Below, one piece after another: positions 43,284 to 52,817 of a stretch of 64,000 bases of DNA (position 1 is its first letter; the number at the start of each line of letters is the position of its first letter). This DNA is from JAPLFM01 sp964650885 (GTDB taxonomy: Bacteria; Bacteroidota; Ignavibacteria; Kapaibacteriales; UBA2268): contig CAZYXG010000003.1 in the NCBI GenBank assembly GCA_964650885.1, positions 1 to 64,000 of the forward strand. Direction: 5' to 3'. Position numbers and translations under genes: made by a program. Below the pieces are notes generated by a model that worked only from the letters and a program-made list of their open reading frames with translations, ran no database searches and had not been told where the DNA came from.

Positions 43284-43874
43284 ATGAAACTACACATAAA
43301 ATATATGGTCAGCAATCGTTGTAAGATAGTTGTCAAAGATGAACTACGTAAGTTAGGACTTCACTATATCATAGTTGATTTAGGCGAAGTAGAAATTATG
43401 GAGAATTTAGATAATTCCCAGTTGGAACATCTTAGACTTTTATTGAAGAATGTTGGACTAGAGCTAATGGACGACAAAAGAGCCATACTAATTGAAAAAA
43501 TTAAGAAAGTAATAATTGAGATGGTACATCATTCCAATGAAGTTATCAAAATTAATTTTTCAAATTATTTGAGTGAAAAATTAAATCACGATTATACTTA
43601 TTTAGCAAATTTGTTTTCCGAAGTACAAGGTACTACAATTGAGCAATTTATTATTTCACACAAAGTGGAAAGAATAAAGGAATTGATTATATATGACGAA
43701 CTGAACATAACAGAAATTGCTTGGAAAATGAACTATAGTAGTGTAGCACATTTATCAAATCAATTCAAAAAAGTAACTGGCTTAACACCATCGCATTTCA
43801 AAAAGCTAAAAGATAAAAAAAGAAAACCAATTGAAGATATTGGAAATAATAATTTGGAAGTAAATAATTCATGA
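43284..43874 (+). CDS. AraC-family transcriptional regulator
   Basis: 196 residues. The N-terminal 75 or so residues (MVSNRCKIVVKDELRKLGL, then DLGEVEIME) form a small alpha/beta region seen in a conserved Bacteroidota AraC subgroup. Residues about 85-178 are the double helix-turn-helix DNA-binding domain, with ITEIAWKMNYSSVAHLSNQFKKVTG as the second helix pair split by the usual spacing. There is no sugar-binding cupin. The last 4 nt overlap the hybrid kinase start (ATGA), so the two are translationally coupled. It is the likely local regulator of the stress island. Confidence 0.85.
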   Translation: MKLHIKYMVSNRCKIVVKDELRKLGLHYIIVDLGEVEIMENLDNSQLEHLRLLLKNVGLELMDDKRAILIEKIKKVIIEMVHHSNEVIKINFSNYLSEKLNHDYTYLANLFSEVQGTTIEQFIISHKVERIKELIIYDELNITEIAWKMNYSSVAHLSNQFKKVTGLTPSHFKKLKDKKRKPIEDIGNNNLEVNNS

Positions 43875-45874
43875 TACAGAATAACAATGTAGAATCAAGA
43901 TATGCGAGAAGCTTAATTGAAGCATCATTAGACCCCTTGCTTACTATTAGCCCTGAGGGTAAAATAACTGATATGAATGAAGCTTTATCGAGTATTACTG
44001 GGTTAAGTAGAGAAGATTTAAAAGGTACTGATTTTAAATTCTATTTTACTCAGCCAGAAGAAGCACAAAAAGTTTATCAAGAAGTTTTTGAAAAAGGTTT
44101 TGTTATTGACTACCCGCTGACGATAAAAGATAATAAGCTTACAAATGTATTATTTAATGGGTCAGTCTATAAAAACGATGATGGAAAAGTAATTGGGGCA
44201 GTTGTTGTTGCAAGAGATATAACATTGCAAAGAACTTTTGAAAATGAACTAATTGCGAATAAAGAAATTGCTGAATTAGCTCAAGCAAATGCCGAGGAAG
44301 CTAAAATTTATGCTGAAACTGCCACTACTATTGCTATTGAAGCTGTAAAATCAAAGCAGCAATTCCTATCAAATATGAGCCACGAAATACGCACTCCTAT
44401 GAATGCTATAATTGGTTTCACTAAAGTAGTATTGAAAACAAACTTAGATGAATTGCAAACTGAATATATGAATGCAATTAAATTAAGTTGCGATTCTCTA
44501 ATAGTTCTTATTAATGATATATTAGATTTGGCTAAAGTTGATGCGGGGAAAATGACTTTTGAACAAGCTCCATTTAAAATGTTCTCATCTCTTTCGGCTA
44601 TGCTTCATTTATTCGCTCCAAAAATCGAAGAAAAGAATTTAGAACTTATTAAAGAATATGACTCTAATATTCCGATTACTTTGTTAGGCGATCCTGTTAG
44701 GCTACATCAAATTATTCTTAACTTACTAAGCAATGCAGTTAAATTCACTTCAATTGGCAAAATAAGTATGATTATTGAATTACTTAACCAAAATGACTTA
44801 AATGCAACTATTAAATTTACTATAGCCGATACTGGAATAGGTATAGCTGAAGAAAAATTAAAATCTATTTTTGACAATTTCCAACAAGCTTCAAGCAATA
44901 CTTCCCGACTTTATGGCGGAACAGGATTGGGTTTGGCAATTGTTAAACAGTTAGTAGAATCTCAAGGTGGGACTGTTGAAGTTGTAAGCAAACTTGGAGT
45001 TGGATCTTCATTTAGTTTTACTCTAACTTTCCTTAAAACTAAAGCTGTAGCTGAAATTGATCCTGAAGAAGCAATTCTTGAACCAAACATACCGAAAATT
45101 AGTGTGCTTGTTGTTGAAGATATTGCATTAAATCAGCTTTTAATGAAAACATTATTGGACGACTTTGGATTTGAAAAAGACTTTGCCATCAATGGAAAAG
45201 TAGCGATAGAGAAATTAGAAAATCATACTTATGATATTATTCTAATGGATTTGCACATGCCTGTTATGAATGGTTTTGAAACAACTGAATACATTAGAAA
45301 CAATCTAAAATTAGACATTCCAATTATAGCTCTCACAGCAGATGTAACTACTGTGGATTTAGCTAAATGCAATGCCGCAGGAATGAATGATTATGTAGCA
45401 AAGCCAGTTGATGAAAAAATACTATATAGTAAAATCATTAACATAGTAATGAAAGCAAATAGTTTAAAAATAGAAAACAATGAGAAACCATTTGCAACTG
45501 AATTAAATAGAAACAAATATATTGATTTGGATTATTTACGCCAAAGAACAAAATCAGACCCAGATTTAATGATGGAAATGATATTTGCTTATTTAAATCA
45601 AACCCCACCTCTACTTACTTCAATGAAACAATTTTTCATTGATAAAGATTGGGATTCACTTCAAAAAACTGTGCATAAAATGATACCTTCATTTTCGATA
45701 ATGGGGATAAGTGCTGATTATTTATTGAAAGCTAAAAAAATACAAGAATACGCCAATAGCCAGCAGCAGGAAGATTTAATTAATGAATTAATTAATGAAA
45801 TTGAAATGGTTTGCTTAATAGCTTGCAAAGAGCTTGAAGAAGAATATTTAATAATTAAAAAGAAAAAAATATGA
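43871..45874 (+). CDS. PAS-HisKA-HATPase-REC-HPt hybrid sensor kinase
   Basis: 667 residues without membrane helices, so a soluble sensor. The PAS domain is at about 12-125, followed by an Ala/Glu-rich signalling helix at 130-165. HisKA has His171 in SHEIRTPMNAI. The ATPase has its N box (LNLLSNAVKFT) and G boxes (DTGIGIAEE, GTGLGLAIV). The receiver domain spans about 410-530 with Asp460 in LMDLHMPVMNG. The C-terminal HPt domain carries His602 in VHKMIPSF. A full four-step phosphorelay thus lies in one chain, with output probably to the receiver protein encoded next. It is coupled by 4-nt overlaps on both sides. Confidence 0.92.
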   Translation: MIQNNNVESRYARSLIEASLDPLLTISPEGKITDMNEALSSITGLSREDLKGTDFKFYFTQPEEAQKVYQEVFEKGFVIDYPLTIKDNKLTNVLFNGSVYKNDDGKVIGAVVVARDITLQRTFENELIANKEIAELAQANAEEAKIYAETATTIAIEAVKSKQQFLSNMSHEIRTPMNAIIGFTKVVLKTNLDELQTEYMNAIKLSCDSLIVLINDILDLAKVDAGKMTFEQAPFKMFSSLSAMLHLFAPKIEEKNLELIKEYDSNIPITLLGDPVRLHQIILNLLSNAVKFTSIGKISMIIELLNQNDLNATIKFTIADTGIGIAEEKLKSIFDNFQQASSNTSRLYGGTGLGLAIVKQLVESQGGTVEVVSKLGVGSSFSFTLTFLKTKAVAEIDPEEAILEPNIPKISVLVVEDIALNQLLMKTLLDDFGFEKDFAINGKVAIEKLENHTYDIILMDLHMPVMNGFETTEYIRNNLKLDIPIIALTADVTTVDLAKCNAAGMNDYVAKPVDEKILYSKIINIVMKANSLKIENNEKPFATELNRNKYIDLDYLRQRTKSDPDLMMEMIFAYLNQTPPLLTSMKQFFIDKDWDSLQKTVHKMIPSFSIMGISADYLLKAKKIQEYANSQQQEDLINELINEIEMVCLIACKELEEEYLIIKKKKI

Positions 45875-46314
45875 AAATGATGAAGACAAACGACAAAATT
45901 AAATTATTCTTAGTTGATGATGATCAAGTGTATTTGAAATTATTAACTATTGAACTTAATAATTCAGGAAATTATGATATTGCAACTTTCGACACGGGCG
46001 AAGATTGCATAGCCAGTCTTTCAAAATCTCCAGATTTAATTATATTAGATTACAATTTAGATGGAATTAATATTAATTCTATCAACGGAATTGCAACTCT
46101 TGATATTATTAAAGCTTTCAATCTAGATATTCCTGTAATTATGCTATCTGCTCAAGATAGTATTGATATTGCAATTCAATGTATGCACCACGGTGCATTC
46201 GATTATGTAGTAAAAAGCTCTACCGCATTTATTAGACTTGATAACATAATTCCTAAACTTTTCACTTTTAAAAAAATGGAAAAAGAGCTAAAATGGTACA
46301 TTGAAAATTTATAG
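45871..46314 (+). CDS. Stand-alone response regulator receiver protein
   Basis: 147 residues consisting only of a receiver domain. The acidic pocket is DDDQ near 16-19, the phosphorylation site is Asp60 (IILDYNLDG), followed by the Ser in MLSAQDS and the conserved Lys in DYVVKSS. There is no DNA-binding output, so it may act as a phosphate shuttle or through protein contacts, like Spo0F or CheY. Its start overlaps the hybrid kinase stop. Upstream in the same run are the AraC regulator and the hibernation-factor candidate. Confidence 0.88.
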   Translation: MKMMKTNDKIKLFLVDDDQVYLKLLTIELNNSGNYDIATFDTGEDCIASLSKSPDLIILDYNLDGININSINGIATLDIIKAFNLDIPVIMLSAQDSIDIAIQCMHHGAFDYVVKSSTAFIRLDNIIPKLFTFKKMEKELKWYIENL

Positions 46315-46588
46315 TTATCTTTTTGTCCATAATACTAATTTTTACCTCAAGTGTGAATTATACAAAATTCATTGCTATGTGTATAACACTATCCAATTTC
46401 TTATTCCATATCTTTGTTCTATAAAAATAGCAAAGTATTCAAATTCTTACAAAATTGTCTGCAAAACTATCATTTATAGTTGATGATTACAAACCTAACA
46501 AACTTTAAATCGACAACAAACTGAATTAAATAAACTGAACTTTCAAAAGAAAGCAGTTATAATTTAATTAAATCTTATAGGTAAAATT

Positions 46589-49500
46589 ATGAATTATTTT
46601 CATACACGTATTTCTTCTTGTTTTAAACAAGTTACTGGAATTATATCAGTATTTTTATTAATCTCACTTTTCGCATCCAGCAATTCATTTGCTGGAATCC
46701 CCACTCTGAATTTAAGGTCACTTGAAAGTTTTGTTGTATTGGCTGGCTCAACTGTCACAGGGATTCCACCTGTCAGTGTTACAGGAGATGTTGGATTAAG
46801 TCCAGCAGCTGGAAGTAATATAACAGGTTTCGATGGAACCAATGTTTCAGGTACACTATATGTAGTATCAGCTGGTCCTGCTGGTTCAGTTATAAATGCA
46901 ACTTTATTGCAAACTGCAAAAAGTGATTTAACAACTGCATATAATGATGCTGCAAATCGTACTCCAGTTCCAACTGGAACATTTCTTAATCCAGGTTCTG
47001 GTAATATAGGTGGTTTGAATTTAGTCCCAGGACTTTATAAGTTCACTGGAGCTGCTGATATTTCTGGGTCTAACGTAACATTAACAGGTAATGCAACCGA
47101 TGTTTGGATTTTCCAAATAGCTTCTACACTTAATATAGAAGTTGGAATTAAAATTATACTAGCTGGTGGAGCTCAGGCAGCAAATATATTCTGGCAAGTT
47201 GGTACTTCAGCGTCTCTAAAGAGTGGTTCTGTGTTTAAAGGTACTATTCTTGCTGATCAATCAGTTACTATGGGTACGGGAGCTTCTTTGGAAGGTCGTG
47301 CTTTAGCTTTTACTGCCGCTGTCACTATGGCTTCTGCTGCAACAACTGTGAAACCAGTTTTGTTGCCAATTTTTACTTCTGATTCATCTCAAGCTACATT
47401 CGGAAGTGTTTTAAGAGGTGGAAGTAAAATTGATACAATTACAGTAACAAACACTGGTGGATTAGATTTAGTAATCTCATCTGTGACAAGTTCAAGTACT
47501 TTCTTTACTGTTACTCCTACAACTGGAACAATTGCTCCACTTGCATCTAGACAATTCTTCATTACTTTTTCGCCAACAAGCAATGGTTTGCAAACTGGAT
47601 TTATAGTTTTTAATCATAATGCGGCTATACCATCTAACACAATTACTGTCTCTGGGACTGGAGTTTCTCCAATATTCTCGTCAAATTCATCAACAGTAAG
47701 TTTTGGAAATGTGCTAAATGCAACCACTAAGCGAGATTCAATAACTGTTACCAATACTGGTACAGCTAATTTGGTAATTACAAATATTGCAAGTACTAAT
47801 ACTTTATTCACATTCACTCCATCGAATGGAACATATACACTTTTGCCAAATGCAAATATGAAATTCTATTTCACTTTTGCTCCACTTGTAAATGGTGCTC
47901 AAATTGGAAGAATGATTTTCGATAACAATACTACTAAATTGAAAGATACTGTTTTTGTTACTGGTACAGGTGTTTCACCTAATTTCGTAGCAAGTTCTTC
48001 CACAATTAGTTTTGGAAATGTTCGAAATGAAACGACAAAATTAGACTCTATAACAATTACAAATACTGGTACTTTTGATTTGGTAATTTCAAGTATAACA
48101 ACTTCTAATGGTTTATTTACTGTAAGCCCATCTGGAAGTACAATTACTCCTGGATTAAGTCAAAAATATTATGTTACTTTTGCACCACTAGTTAGTGGAT
48201 TTCAAAATGGCATTATAGTATTTAATTCAAATACTAGTAAAACTAAAGACACTTTGTTTGTGAATGGTACTGGTGTTGCTCCATTATTTACATCATCTTC
48301 ATCAACGATAAGTTTTGGTAACGTTAGAAATTTAACTTCAAAAATGGATTCTGTAACAGTTACAAATACAGGTACTACGGATTTAATAATAACTGGAATG
48401 GTTAGCTCGAATAACTTATTTGCAATAGCAAATTCAAGTTCAACTATAACTCCAGGTGCAAATAAAAAATTCTATGTAACTTTCACTCCTTTAGTAGATG
48501 GTTTGCAAAACGGTACAATTATTTTTACCCACAATGGTAAAAAATTATTAGATACTGTATTTGTTAATGGTAGAGGTGTTTCGCCTTTATTTACAATTAA
48601 TAAAACTAGCCTGAATTATGGCGATACTAGAACCAATTCAGCAAAAGCTGAAAATGTAATAGTTACTAATACAGGTACAGCCGATTTAATTATTTCAAGT
48701 GTAACAAGCACTAATATCTATTTCTATGCTGAAGATGGAAGTGCAACAATCACTCCTGGAAGCTCTAAAACATTTTTCCTTGCATTCAATCCAATTAATT
48801 CTGGTCCACAATCGGGGTTAATGATATTTAATCATAATGCATTGAAATCTAAAGATACTATAACAGTTACTGGTAATGGCGTAAAAGCTACATTATCTCC
48901 TAGCGTGACTACACTTAATTTTGGAACTGTTAGAACTGGTACAAGTAAATTTTTACCTCTTACCATTACTAACAATGGTATTTTGAACTTAAAAATCTAC
49001 AATGTAATTTCTACAAACTCAAGATTTGATATTGTTCCTAAAACAGTTGAAATTACTCCTGGTGCATCGTTAGTATTTTATACTACATTTATGCCTTTGG
49101 TAGATGGCGAGCAAAAAGGAATGTTGATTTTTAGTTCTAATGGAAACCAGTTATTTGATACTGTTTTTGTAATAGGTAGCGGTGGTACTCCAAGTATTGT
49201 AATAGCTCCTAAATCTATTAACTTTGGAAATATTCAAATTGGTACAACAAAACTTGATTCAATTTCTGTTACTAACAATGGTGCAGCCGCATTAACAATC
49301 AATTTTGTTACTAGTACTAATAGTGTATTTACAGTTACGCCAAATAGCGGAACAGTAGTTATTAATACTACTCAAAAATATTATGTTACATTTGCTCCAG
49401 TTGCTGGTGGTTTACAAACAGGGAACATTGTATTTAGCCACGATGCTGAAAGTAGATTCGATACAGTGAGTTTAACAGGTAGCGGAGCTGCTCCAATTTT

Positions 49501-50707
49501 CTCAGTTACTCCTCAGAACTTAGATTTTGGAGATGTGGAATTAGGAAAAAACAAACAGAAAAGTGTTATGGTAAAAAATATTGGAACATCTGATTTAACT
49601 ATAAGTAACATTGTTTCAAGCAATCCACAATTTATTGTCACTTCATTTACTGGCACTATACTTCCAAATGCAACAAGAGAGGTTTTTATTACTTTCGCAC
49701 CTACTTTGGTGGGTCAGCAAAATGGTTTAATCACTTTCGCACATAATGTAGGTAACAGCATAGTAAATGTAACTGGAAATGGTATTGATAGTGTTAATTT
49801 TATGACAATAAAAAAAGCACGTGATTTACCAATAGGAACTGAATTTATAATCGAAGGGATTATAACTAGAACTATGGGAAGCTACACAAGTATGCAAGAT
49901 ACAAGTGCTGGAATAACAATTATTCAAGAATCAGGTGTATTCTTCGACAAAGTAAAATCTGGCAATATCAAAATGGGTGACAAATACAGAATACAAGGTA
50001 AGATAACTGAACTAAACGCATTTAAAGTAATACAAGGTACTGATTTAATTAAAAATACATTAGTAAGTAGCAATAACCAGATTCCTTTAGCAGCTAAACT
50101 TAACTTAGTTCAAATTGCTCAAGGTGGCGAAAAGTATGAAAGTTGTTTAGTTAAAGTTGAAAATTTCATTATGAATAATTCTAACGATAAAAATTTCCAA
50201 GCAGAAACTCTTTATCAAATTGAAGACAATAGTGATAAAACAAATACTGTTGCATTATTTATTGGCAAACCTGATAATAATGAACTTGACGGAACGAAAA
50301 TTAATGGATATCTTGGATCATTTGAAGGGGTCTTAGGACAATCAAGCTCTTGTATTCAGTGTAGATTCCAATTAGTTCCAGTATTGACTACTGATTTGAC
50401 TTTCGTACCAAATGGAATAGAAGATGATTATTCTGGAAACAATCTTTTCAATAATTATCCTAATCCATTCCAAACTACTACTAACATTAGCTATAACATC
50501 GCTAAAACAAGCAATGTGAAACTTACTGTTTTGAACATAGTTGGGACTGAAATTGCAACATTAGTTAGTGGCACTCAAGCTGCTGGCAATTACAACTTCA
50601 TTTATGACGCTCCAGTTATTGATAATAACTCAGCAAGTAATGTTTACTTCTATAAATTAGAAGTAGGTACTGATATGTTTATCAAAAAAATGATAATCAT
50701 AAAATAA
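46589..50707 (+). CDS. DUF3494 (ice-binding-like) domain fused to eight ASH repeats, T9SS cargo
   Basis: 1372 residues. The signal peptide is about 1-35. Residues about 36-255 match the DUF3494 ice-binding/antifreeze beta-helix fold: SFVVLAGSTVT, then VTGDVGLSPAAG, GNIGGLNLVPGLYKF, DVWIFQI, IFWQVGTSASL and FKGTILADQSVTMG. Eight tandem choice-of-anchor D/ASH modules of about 100 residues follow, each with an FGN/FGD strand and VTNTG turn (first near 268, last near 975). Residues about 1075-1275 look like an OB-fold region. A T9SS sorting domain with NYPNPFQ closes the protein. Many DUF3494 proteins bind ice, but some act as adhesins. Ice binding here is inferred. Confidence 0.85.
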   Translation: MNYFHTRISSCFKQVTGIISVFLLISLFASSNSFAGIPTLNLRSLESFVVLAGSTVTGIPPVSVTGDVGLSPAAGSNITGFDGTNVSGTLYVVSAGPAGSVINATLLQTAKSDLTTAYNDAANRTPVPTGTFLNPGSGNIGGLNLVPGLYKFTGAADISGSNVTLTGNATDVWIFQIASTLNIEVGIKIILAGGAQAANIFWQVGTSASLKSGSVFKGTILADQSVTMGTGASLEGRALAFTAAVTMASAATTVKPVLLPIFTSDSSQATFGSVLRGGSKIDTITVTNTGGLDLVISSVTSSSTFFTVTPTTGTIAPLASRQFFITFSPTSNGLQTGFIVFNHNAAIPSNTITVSGTGVSPIFSSNSSTVSFGNVLNATTKRDSITVTNTGTANLVITNIASTNTLFTFTPSNGTYTLLPNANMKFYFTFAPLVNGAQIGRMIFDNNTTKLKDTVFVTGTGVSPNFVASSSTISFGNVRNETTKLDSITITNTGTFDLVISSITTSNGLFTVSPSGSTITPGLSQKYYVTFAPLVSGFQNGIIVFNSNTSKTKDTLFVNGTGVAPLFTSSSSTISFGNVRNLTSKMDSVTVTNTGTTDLIITGMVSSNNLFAIANSSSTITPGANKKFYVTFTPLVDGLQNGTIIFTHNGKKLLDTVFVNGRGVSPLFTINKTSLNYGDTRTNSAKAENVIVTNTGTADLIISSVTSTNIYFYAEDGSATITPGSSKTFFLAFNPINSGPQSGLMIFNHNALKSKDTITVTGNGVKATLSPSVTTLNFGTVRTGTSKFLPLTITNNGILNLKIYNVISTNSRFDIVPKTVEITPGASLVFYTTFMPLVDGEQKGMLIFSSNGNQLFDTVFVIGSGGTPSIVIAPKSINFGNIQIGTTKLDSISVTNNGAAALTINFVTSTNSVFTVTPNSGTVVINTTQKYYVTFAPVAGGLQTGNIVFSHDAESRFDTVSLTGSGAAPIFSVTPQNLDFGDVELGKNKQKSVMVKNIGTSDLTISNIVSSNPQFIVTSFTGTILPNATREVFITFAPTLVGQQNGLITFAHNVGNSIVNVTGNGIDSVNFMTIKKARDLPIGTEFIIEGIITRTMGSYTSMQDTSAGITIIQESGVFFDKVKSGNIKMGDKYRIQGKITELNAFKVIQGTDLIKNTLVSSNNQIPLAAKLNLVQIAQGGEKYESCLVKVENFIMNNSNDKNFQAETLYQIEDNSDKTNTVALFIGKPDNNELDGTKINGYLGSFEGVLGQSSSCIQCRFQLVPVLTTDLTFVPNGIEDDYSGNNLFNNYPNPFQTTTNISYNIAKTSNVKLTVLNIVGTEIATLVSGTQAAGNYNFIYDAPVIDNNSASNVYFYKLEVGTDMFIKKMIIIK

Positions 50708-50716
50708 GTCTAAATA

Positions 50717-50747
50717 ATCTCAAGTTAAACTAACTTTAACTTGAGAT
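50717..50747. terminator. Stem-loop after the DUF3494 gene
   Basis: A perfect 13-bp stem (50717-50729 with 50735-50747) with a 5-nt loop, 10 nt after the stop codon, followed by a short T-rich stretch. Confidence 0.7.
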
Positions 50748-50766
50748 ATATTTTCTACTGATAAAT

Positions 50767-50806
50767 AAAAAATCCCTGATAAAGTAATTTTATCAGGGAT
50801 TTTTTT
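50767..50806. terminator. Bidirectional terminator between convergent genes
   Basis: A 12-bp core stem (50772-50783 with 50789-50800) is extended by A/T pairs, with T runs on both strands. It separates the DUF3494 gene from the small gene ending at 50834. Confidence 0.88.
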
Positions 50807-50833
50807 ATACTAACCAAGTATTTTAAAGATTAA

Positions 50834-51271
50834 TCAATACAACCAATCTGTTTGGAAGATTTCAACTCCCAATTTATCCATATAAGCTTCTTGTTTGCTT
50901 CCTGGATTTGAAATTCGGTTTAAGAATTGCCAGAATATTAACTCTTCTTCAATCACAACAAATTTAGAACCTTGGTATTCAGGAACTGGGATATAAAATT
51001 TGCCCCCATCAATTGCTAAGTATCTATGTTTGAATACAACTGCATTGTTAAACAAAACAGTAAACTCATTCAAAGATACACTTTTATCAGCACAATCATT
51101 TTTGAATTTAGCTGGGAATTCAGCATCAATTACTTTGTTCCAACCAATCACTAAGCTCAAGTCTTCCTTTAAGCAAGCACTATCTTTGCAAGCAGTTTCC
51201 AAATGTCTTATTTTCTGCCAATCATTGCGTGCTGAACTTCCCAGCAACTTCATCATATTTTTGAAAGTCAT
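50834..51271 (-). CDS. Small protein of unknown function downstream of purM
   Basis: 145 residues from the ATG at 51269-51271. A longer frame reaching 51487 lies inside purM in another reading frame and looks like a coding shadow, so it was not used. This start is 26 nt after the purM stop. The protein is soluble with no signal peptide, has a Cys-containing N-terminal half (ACKDSACL) and a beta-rich C-terminal half (GGKFYIPVPEYQGSKFVVIEEELIFW). I do not recognise a family. It is the last gene of the hisS-ssb-purM cluster. Confidence 0.65.
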   Translation of the reverse strand: MTFKNMMKLLGSSARNDWQKIRHLETACKDSACLKEDLSLVIGWNKVIDAEFPAKFKNDCADKSVSLNEFTVLFNNAVVFKHRYLAIDGGKFYIPVPEYQGSKFVVIEEELIFWQFLNRISNPGSKQEAYMDKLGVEIFQTDWLY

Positions 51272-51297
51272 TCTGTTATCCTGTAATATTAAATTCT

Positions 51298-52287
51298 TTA
51301 AACAATTTCGCCTATTAATTTGGAATTGTGTACTTTCGTGGCAGTCAATACCCTTTCGGCATTCTCTTTGTCGCAAATTAGAATCATTCCAATTCCAAGA
51401 TTGAATACTTCTCGCATTTCGCTTTCGGCTACGTTTCCAACTGATTGAATCAATTTGAATATTGCAGGGCGCTGCCAAGCTGTCCAATCTATATTTAGTC
51501 TTTCTTCAGCTATAATGCGTTTGGTGTTGCCAATAATCCCACCGCCAGTTATATGCGAAATACCATTCAATATTTCAGCATCTACCAATGGCAATACTTC
51601 ATTTTGGTAACTTCTATGCACTTGCAATAAAACTTCGCCAATTGACTTTCCACCTAGCTCTTCAAGAGTGTCAGTATATTCATATTTTGAAGTCAAGACA
51701 GCACGTGCAAGTGAATATCCGTTAGTATGCAAACCATTCGATTCTAGCCCGATAAGTACATTACCAGTTTGAATTTTGACACCATTAACAATTTTCTTTT
51801 TGTCAACAACTCCAACAATAGTCCCACTCATATCGTATTCGCCATCGCTATAAATAGAAGGCATTTCCGCAGTTTCGCCACCGATTAAAGCACAGCTATT
51901 TTCTTTACAAGCTTTCACAAATCCTTCGATTACTTCCACTGCTACATTTGGATTCAATTTGCCAGTAGCGAAGTAATCCAAAAAGAAAAGCGGCTTAGCA
52001 CCACAAGCAAGTATATCGTCAACGCAATGGTTTACCAAATCCTGACCAACAGTATTGTGGATATCCATAGCAAATGCTACTTTCAGCTTTGTGCCAACTC
52101 CATCTGTACTCGAAACAAGCACAGGATGCTCGTACCCTTCAAATTTAGCATCGTAGAAGCCACCGAAAAGCCCAATATTGGAAAGCACTTTATCGTTGTG
52201 AGTAGATTTCACAAGTGGCTTAATTCTATCTATCATTTCATCGCCAGCTTGTATATTCACGCCAGCACTTTTATAATCAAAACTCAT
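51298..52287 (-). CDS. purM: Phosphoribosylformylglycinamidine cyclo-ligase
   Basis: 329 residues. PurM closes the imidazole ring in purine synthesis (FGAM to AIR) using ATP. Seen: YKSAGVNIQAGDE at the N-terminus, the STDGVGTKLKVA loop, the NHCVDDILACGAKPLFFLDY segment, the GGETAEMP motif and the C-terminal HITGGG and FNLGIGM. All are standard PurM signatures. No other pur genes are in the window. It lies 29 nt downstream of ssb on the same strand. Confidence 0.95.
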   Translation of the reverse strand: MSFDYKSAGVNIQAGDEMIDRIKPLVKSTHNDKVLSNIGLFGGFYDAKFEGYEHPVLVSSTDGVGTKLKVAFAMDIHNTVGQDLVNHCVDDILACGAKPLFFLDYFATGKLNPNVAVEVIEGFVKACKENSCALIGGETAEMPSIYSDGEYDMSGTIVGVVDKKKIVNGVKIQTGNVLIGLESNGLHTNGYSLARAVLTSKYEYTDTLEELGGKSIGEVLLQVHRSYQNEVLPLVDAEILNGISHITGGGIIGNTKRIIAEERLNIDWTAWQRPAIFKLIQSVGNVAESEMREVFNLGIGMILICDKENAERVLTATKVHNSKLIGEIV

Positions 52288-52316
52288 TTTATCTTTTTTG
52301 TTTCTTTGTTTAATTA

Positions 52317-52799
52317 TTAAAATGGAACGTCGTCATCGTCCATATCATTAAAATCTGTGTTAATATCGCTATTGCCCTGCGGTGCAGCCGAGCTTCCACT
52401 ATTATTATCATTATTAGCATAATTACTATTGCCACCGCCGCCGCTATATCCGCCACCTTCGCTGCGTTCTTCTCTTTCGATAGGCATAATAGTGTTTGCT
52501 AAAATTTCAGTAATATATCTAGTTGCACCGTCCTTATCTTGGTATGAACGGGTTTTGATTTTACCTTCTACTAAAACTTTAGCCCCTTTAGACATCTTAG
52601 CCATTTTGTCAGCTAAAGCATCCCAACAATTGACGTTGTGCCAATCAGTAGTTTGCTGCCAATCGCCAGATTTATCTTTGTAGCTTTCTGTAGTTGCCAT
52701 TGTGAAATTTGCAACTTTGCTTCCCGATGGAATCACTTTGATTTCTGGGTCTTTGCCCAAGTTTCCAATAAGAGTAACTCTATTCATAGAATTAGCCAT
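52317..52799 (-). CDS. ssb: Single-stranded DNA-binding protein
   Basis: 160 residues. An N-terminal OB-fold (about 1-105) shows NRVTLIGNLGKDPEI, FTMATTESYKD, the aromatic TDWHNVNCWD and VEGKIKTRSYQDKDG. A Gly/Asn/Ser-rich flexible linker follows. The acidic tip DMDDDDVPF is the protein-interaction tail that recruits replication and repair partners. It lies 18 nt after the outer-membrane protein gene. Confidence 0.96.
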   Translation of the reverse strand: MANSMNRVTLIGNLGKDPEIKVIPSGSKVANFTMATTESYKDKSGDWQQTTDWHNVNCWDALADKMAKMSKGAKVLVEGKIKTRSYQDKDGATRYITEILANTIMPIEREERSEGGGYSGGGGNSNYANNDNNSGSSAAPQGNSDINTDFNDMDDDDVPF

Positions 52800-52817
52800 T
52801 TTTACCTCTTTAACTTA

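Noticed and set aside
51272..51487. N-terminal extension of the small gene downstream of purM
   Set aside because: These 72 codons overlap purM in a different frame and read as shuffled Arg/Ser/Asn-rich sequence. The ATG at 51271 is the natural start.
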